From the NCBI GenBank assembly GCA_003247835.1, contig QJYB01000072.1, positions 1 through 46,907 of the forward strand: a stretch of 46,907 nt of DNA. Reading direction: 5' to 3'. This document shows, piece after piece, positions 44,585-46,907 of the stretch (position 1 is its first letter; every line of letters starts with the position of its first letter). The notes under the pieces are model-generated. The model was not told the origin of the DNA, did not search any database, and was given only the letters and a program-made list of their open reading frames with translations. Made by a program: the position numbers and the translations under genes. The DNA comes from Gammaproteobacteria bacterium. Lineage in GTDB: Bacteria > Pseudomonadota > Gammaproteobacteria > Pseudomonadales > Azotimanducaceae.

Positions 44585-45754
44585 ATGAGCCTACTGGCGA
44601 AATTCAGCGATCTGGCCGAGCAGCGTGCAGCGCTAGGCAGTGCGGATCCGAGCAAGGTCGTGATCGAGACGATTCTGTCACCGACGGAAGCGATCATTAA
44701 CGGCCGCCACACCATACTGGCCGGGACCAACAACTACCTGGGATTGACCTTCGATCCGGACTGCATTGCAGCCGGGCAGGACGCGCTGGCGAGGCTCGGC
44801 ACCGGTACCACCGGTTCCCGCATGGCGAATGGCAACTACTCCGGGCACCGCGCGCTCGAGCAGGAGCTGGCGGAGTTCTATGGCTATCCCTACGCCATGA
44901 TCTTCTCGACGGGGTATGCGGCCAATCTGGGCGTGCTGTCGGCGCTGCTCGGTCCGGATGACGCCGTTCTACTCGATGCGGATGCCCACGCGAGTCTCTA
45001 CGACGGGGCCTCCATGACCCGGGCCGGCATCTACCGGTTCAAGCACAACGATCCGGACAGCCTGGACAAGCGGCTGTCGCGGCTGAAGGATCGGGCGGCG
45101 CGCACGCTCGTCGTGATCGAGGGTCTCTACAGCGTCCTCGGCGACACCGCACCGCTGCAGGCGTTCGTGGAGGTCAAGGAGCGGCACGGTGCGCTGCTGA
45201 TGGTGGACGAAGCACACTCGCTCGGTGTCTACGGCGAGCACGGCCGCGGCGTGGTTGAATCGTCCGGTACTCAGGATCGGGTGGACTTCGTGGTCGGCAC
45301 GTTTTCGAAGAGTCTGGCCAGCACGGGTGGGTTCTGCGTCAGCCGCCACCGGGAGCTCGAGCTCTTTCAGTATGCGAGCCGTCCCTACATGTTCACCGCA
45401 TCTCCCTGCCCGAGCGTGATCGCGACGACCAGAGCCGCGCTGCACGCGCTCAGAACGCGACCGGAGCTCAAGAACCGGTTGTGGCACAACGCCGAGCGGC
45501 TCTACGGAGCGCTCAAGGAGAGGAACCTCTGGCTGGGTCCGGAGGTGAGTCCAGTGGTCGCCGTCCGCCTGGAAGACCGCGGGCTGGCGCTGAATGCCTG
45601 GCAGCGACTCCTGGAATCCGGCGTTTACTGCAACCTGATGCTGCCCCCGGCAGCCCCGGAAGGCGGCAGCCTGCTCCGGTTCAGCCTTTCCGCTGCACAC
45701 ACGGACGGGCAGGTCGACACGCTCATCGAGCGCATTGCTGCCCTCGGTCTCTAG
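44585..45754 (+). CDS. spt: Serine palmitoyltransferase-like alpha-oxoamine synthase
   Basis: A PLP enzyme of about 389 aa that condenses acyl-thioester with serine to 3-oxosphinganine. The catalytic lysine is in GTFSKSLASTGGF (about K242). DEAHSLGVYGEHGRG holds the Asp and His that contact PLP; a further His lies in DADAHASLYDG. The Sphingomonas SPT signature is echoed in RPYMFTASPCPSVIA, the GVYCNLMLPPAAP stretch and the C-terminal SLLRFSLSAAHTDGQVD. These features, plus the ACP neighbour, favour SPT over KBL (glycine acetyltransferase) or BioF. The ATG at 44585 follows GAAGGAG. No biotin genes are nearby. Confidence 0.9.
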   Translation: MSLLAKFSDLAEQRAALGSADPSKVVIETILSPTEAIINGRHTILAGTNNYLGLTFDPDCIAAGQDALARLGTGTTGSRMANGNYSGHRALEQELAEFYGYPYAMIFSTGYAANLGVLSALLGPDDAVLLDADAHASLYDGASMTRAGIYRFKHNDPDSLDKRLSRLKDRAARTLVVIEGLYSVLGDTAPLQAFVEVKERHGALLMVDEAHSLGVYGEHGRGVVESSGTQDRVDFVVGTFSKSLASTGGFCVSRHRELELFQYASRPYMFTASPCPSVIATTRAALHALRTRPELKNRLWHNAERLYGALKERNLWLGPEVSPVVAVRLEDRGLALNAWQRLLESGVYCNLMLPPAAPEGGSLLRFSLSAAHTDGQVDTLIERIAALGL

Positions 45755-45766
45755 AAGGACCTCCTC

Positions 45767-46907
45767 ATGACGACACGCGCGTACATCATCGGCGACAGCG
45801 CGGTGATGCTCTGGGGCATCAGCGCAAGGGAACGTCTGCGCCGACAGCTCGCGAGCCTTCCGGATCTGGTACTCGTGGACAGCCGTGACGAGCTGGAGGG
45901 TGCCGAATCCGCGTTGCTGCTGCGTGCCGACTATCTGTACGAGGTTCGTACGCTCTCAGCGCTCATGACCCGGCGTGGCGTGCTGGAACATGAGGGGAAT
46001 GCCGCCGCCGCGCATGTGACGGCTTCAGAAGTCTCGGCGGCCATGTCCGCGCTGGAAGACGGCGATGCCGCTGGTCTCGACCGGTTCGAGGTGGATGCAC
46101 TGCAGACCTTCGAGTCGTCGTTGCGCCGTACTGACCCGCCGACCCTGGCGCCGCTCAAGGACGCGGACAGGGCAGCCCTCTCGAACCGGCTCTATGGCAG
46201 CGCCTACAAGGGTGTGACCGACCTGGTCACCAAATTCTGGTGGCCGAAACCGGCCAAGCGGGTCGTGGCCTGGTGCGCCGATCGGCACATCACGCCCAAC
46301 ATGGTGACGGTGACCGGCCTGCTGCTGATGCTGCTGGCCGGCTGGTGCTTCTATGAGGGTGCCTATCTCACCGGCCTGCTGGCGGGATGGATCATGACGT
46401 TCCTCGATACGGTGGACGGCAAGCTGGCACGGGTGACGGTGAAGTCGAGTCGCGTCGGTCACTGGCTGGATCACGGCATGGATCTCATCCACCCGCCGTT
46501 CTGGTACTGGCTCTGGGGGTTGGGGCTCGCTGTTCCGCCCACGCTCTGGGGATTCGATGCCGGCACGCTCTACGCGTGGATTTTCGTGGGCTACGTCGGT
46601 GGCCGACTCGCCGAGGGGTTGTTTCACTTTCTGGGCGATCTGTCGCTCTTCACCTGGCGACCGTTCGATGCCTACTTCCGGCTGATCACCGGGCGGCGCA
46701 ACCCGAGCCTCATCCTGCTGACGCTGTTTACTCTGATCGGTCGGCCCGACTGGGGATTCCTGGCGGTGGTGATCTGGACCGTGGCTTCCACCGTCGTGCT
46801 GGTGGTGCGCCTGCTGCAGAGTCTGGCCGTCCGCCAGTTCAAGGGCGAACCGCTCACCTCCTGGATGGCGGATCCCATGCGGGCTGCCAGCGACCATCCA
46901 GTGGCGT
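45767..46907 (+). CDS. CDP-alcohol phosphotransferase with extra N-terminal domain, partial
   Basis: Open to the window end: 380 residues visible, no stop. From about residue 170 it is a CDP-alcohol phosphotransferase: the motif D-x2-DG-x2-AR-x8-G-x3-D-x3-D is intact (D214, D217, G218, R222, G231, D235, D239) amid several membrane helices. The first ~130 residues are a soluble domain resembling a degraded sugar-1-phosphate nucleotidyltransferase (YIIGDSAVMLWGISARERL replaces the G-rich loop; LLRADYLYEVRTLSAL fits the acidic strand). Such fusions are known in inositol-phosphate synthases. Context suggests it attaches a phospho-headgroup to ceramide. AAGGA lies seven bases upstream of the ATG. 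Confidence 0.85.
   Translation, partial: MTTRAYIIGDSAVMLWGISARERLRRQLASLPDLVLVDSRDELEGAESALLLRADYLYEVRTLSALMTRRGVLEHEGNAAAAHVTASEVSAAMSALEDGDAAGLDRFEVDALQTFESSLRRTDPPTLAPLKDADRAALSNRLYGSAYKGVTDLVTKFWWPKPAKRVVAWCADRHITPNMVTVTGLLLMLLAGWCFYEGAYLTGLLAGWIMTFLDTVDGKLARVTVKSSRVGHWLDHGMDLIHPPFWYWLWGLGLAVPPTLWGFDAGTLYAWIFVGYVGGRLAEGLFHFLGDLSLFTWRPFDAYFRLITGRRNPSLILLTLFTLIGRPDWGFLAVVIWTVASTVVLVVRLLQSLAVRQFKGEPLTSWMADPMRAASDHPVA

Noticed and set aside
44585-45754. BioF (8-amino-7-oxononanoate synthase) identity for the PLP enzyme
   Set aside because: Family folds are shared, but the sequence features around RPYMFTASPCPSV and CNLMLPPAAP, the serine-type context and the ACP, ligase and reductase neighbours point to serine palmitoyltransferase; no other biotin genes are present.

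Overview
The window is a GC-rich (low-to-mid 60s % by eye) chromosomal segment of a gammaproteobacterium. The evidence is gene order: trpGDC separate from a trpE-gph-rpe cluster, the AmgK/MurU peptidoglycan-recycling pair, lptD-surA-pdxA-rsmA-apaG-apaH, prkA-yeaH-spoVR, and a tsaD/rpsU divergence leading into dnaG-rpoD. This resembles Pseudomonas and related Pseudomonadales/Cellvibrionales-type genomes; I cannot name a genus. I saw no tRNA, rRNA, insertion sequence, prophage or CRISPR array.

Layout. 1-2850 (minus): trpG-trpD-trpC, preceded by a small leader ORF with three Trp codons and a terminator-like hairpin with a U-run, which together look like a transcription attenuator; a 139-bp cloverleaf-like inverted-repeat element lies past trpC. 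2750-9014: a decayed membrane-protein remnant, an exported PhoX/DUF839-family protein, an EamA permease, an amidase and panB-panC. 9050-12560: a PQQ-type dehydrogenase with its dihaem cytochrome c (minus) and two tandem Hsp20 genes behind a clear heat-shock promoter (plus). 12560-17810 (minus): amgK-murU-rpe-gph-trpE-pncC, with a second possible Trp leader between gph and trpE. 17876-24529 (plus): lptD-surA-pdxA-rsmA-apaG-apaH. 24789-29545 (plus): the prkA-yeaH-spoVR stress operon. 29549-30878 (minus): two unrecognised exported or anchored proteins. 31126-35164: cca (plus), then tsaD-folB-lipoprotein amidase (minus). 35356-41466 (plus): a macromolecular-synthesis block, rpsU-yqeY-[manC]-dnaG-rpoD, interrupted by a mannose-nucleotide gene followed by an array of GAA-loop hairpins.

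41617 to the window end (plus) is the most distinctive part: a tightly packed operon of a FadD32/FAAL-like acyl-AMP ligase, an NAD-dependent epimerase/dehydratase-family reductase, an acyl carrier protein, a serine-palmitoyltransferase-like PLP enzyme and a CDP-alcohol phosphotransferase with an unusual N-terminal domain. Together these read as a bacterial sphingolipid (ceramide) operon: fatty acid activation and loading on a dedicated ACP, condensation with serine, ketone reduction, and probable addition of a phospho-headgroup. The ceramide N-acyltransferase is not in view. The last gene is cut by the window edge.

All functions are inferred from recognised motifs and family resemblance; nothing was searched against a database.
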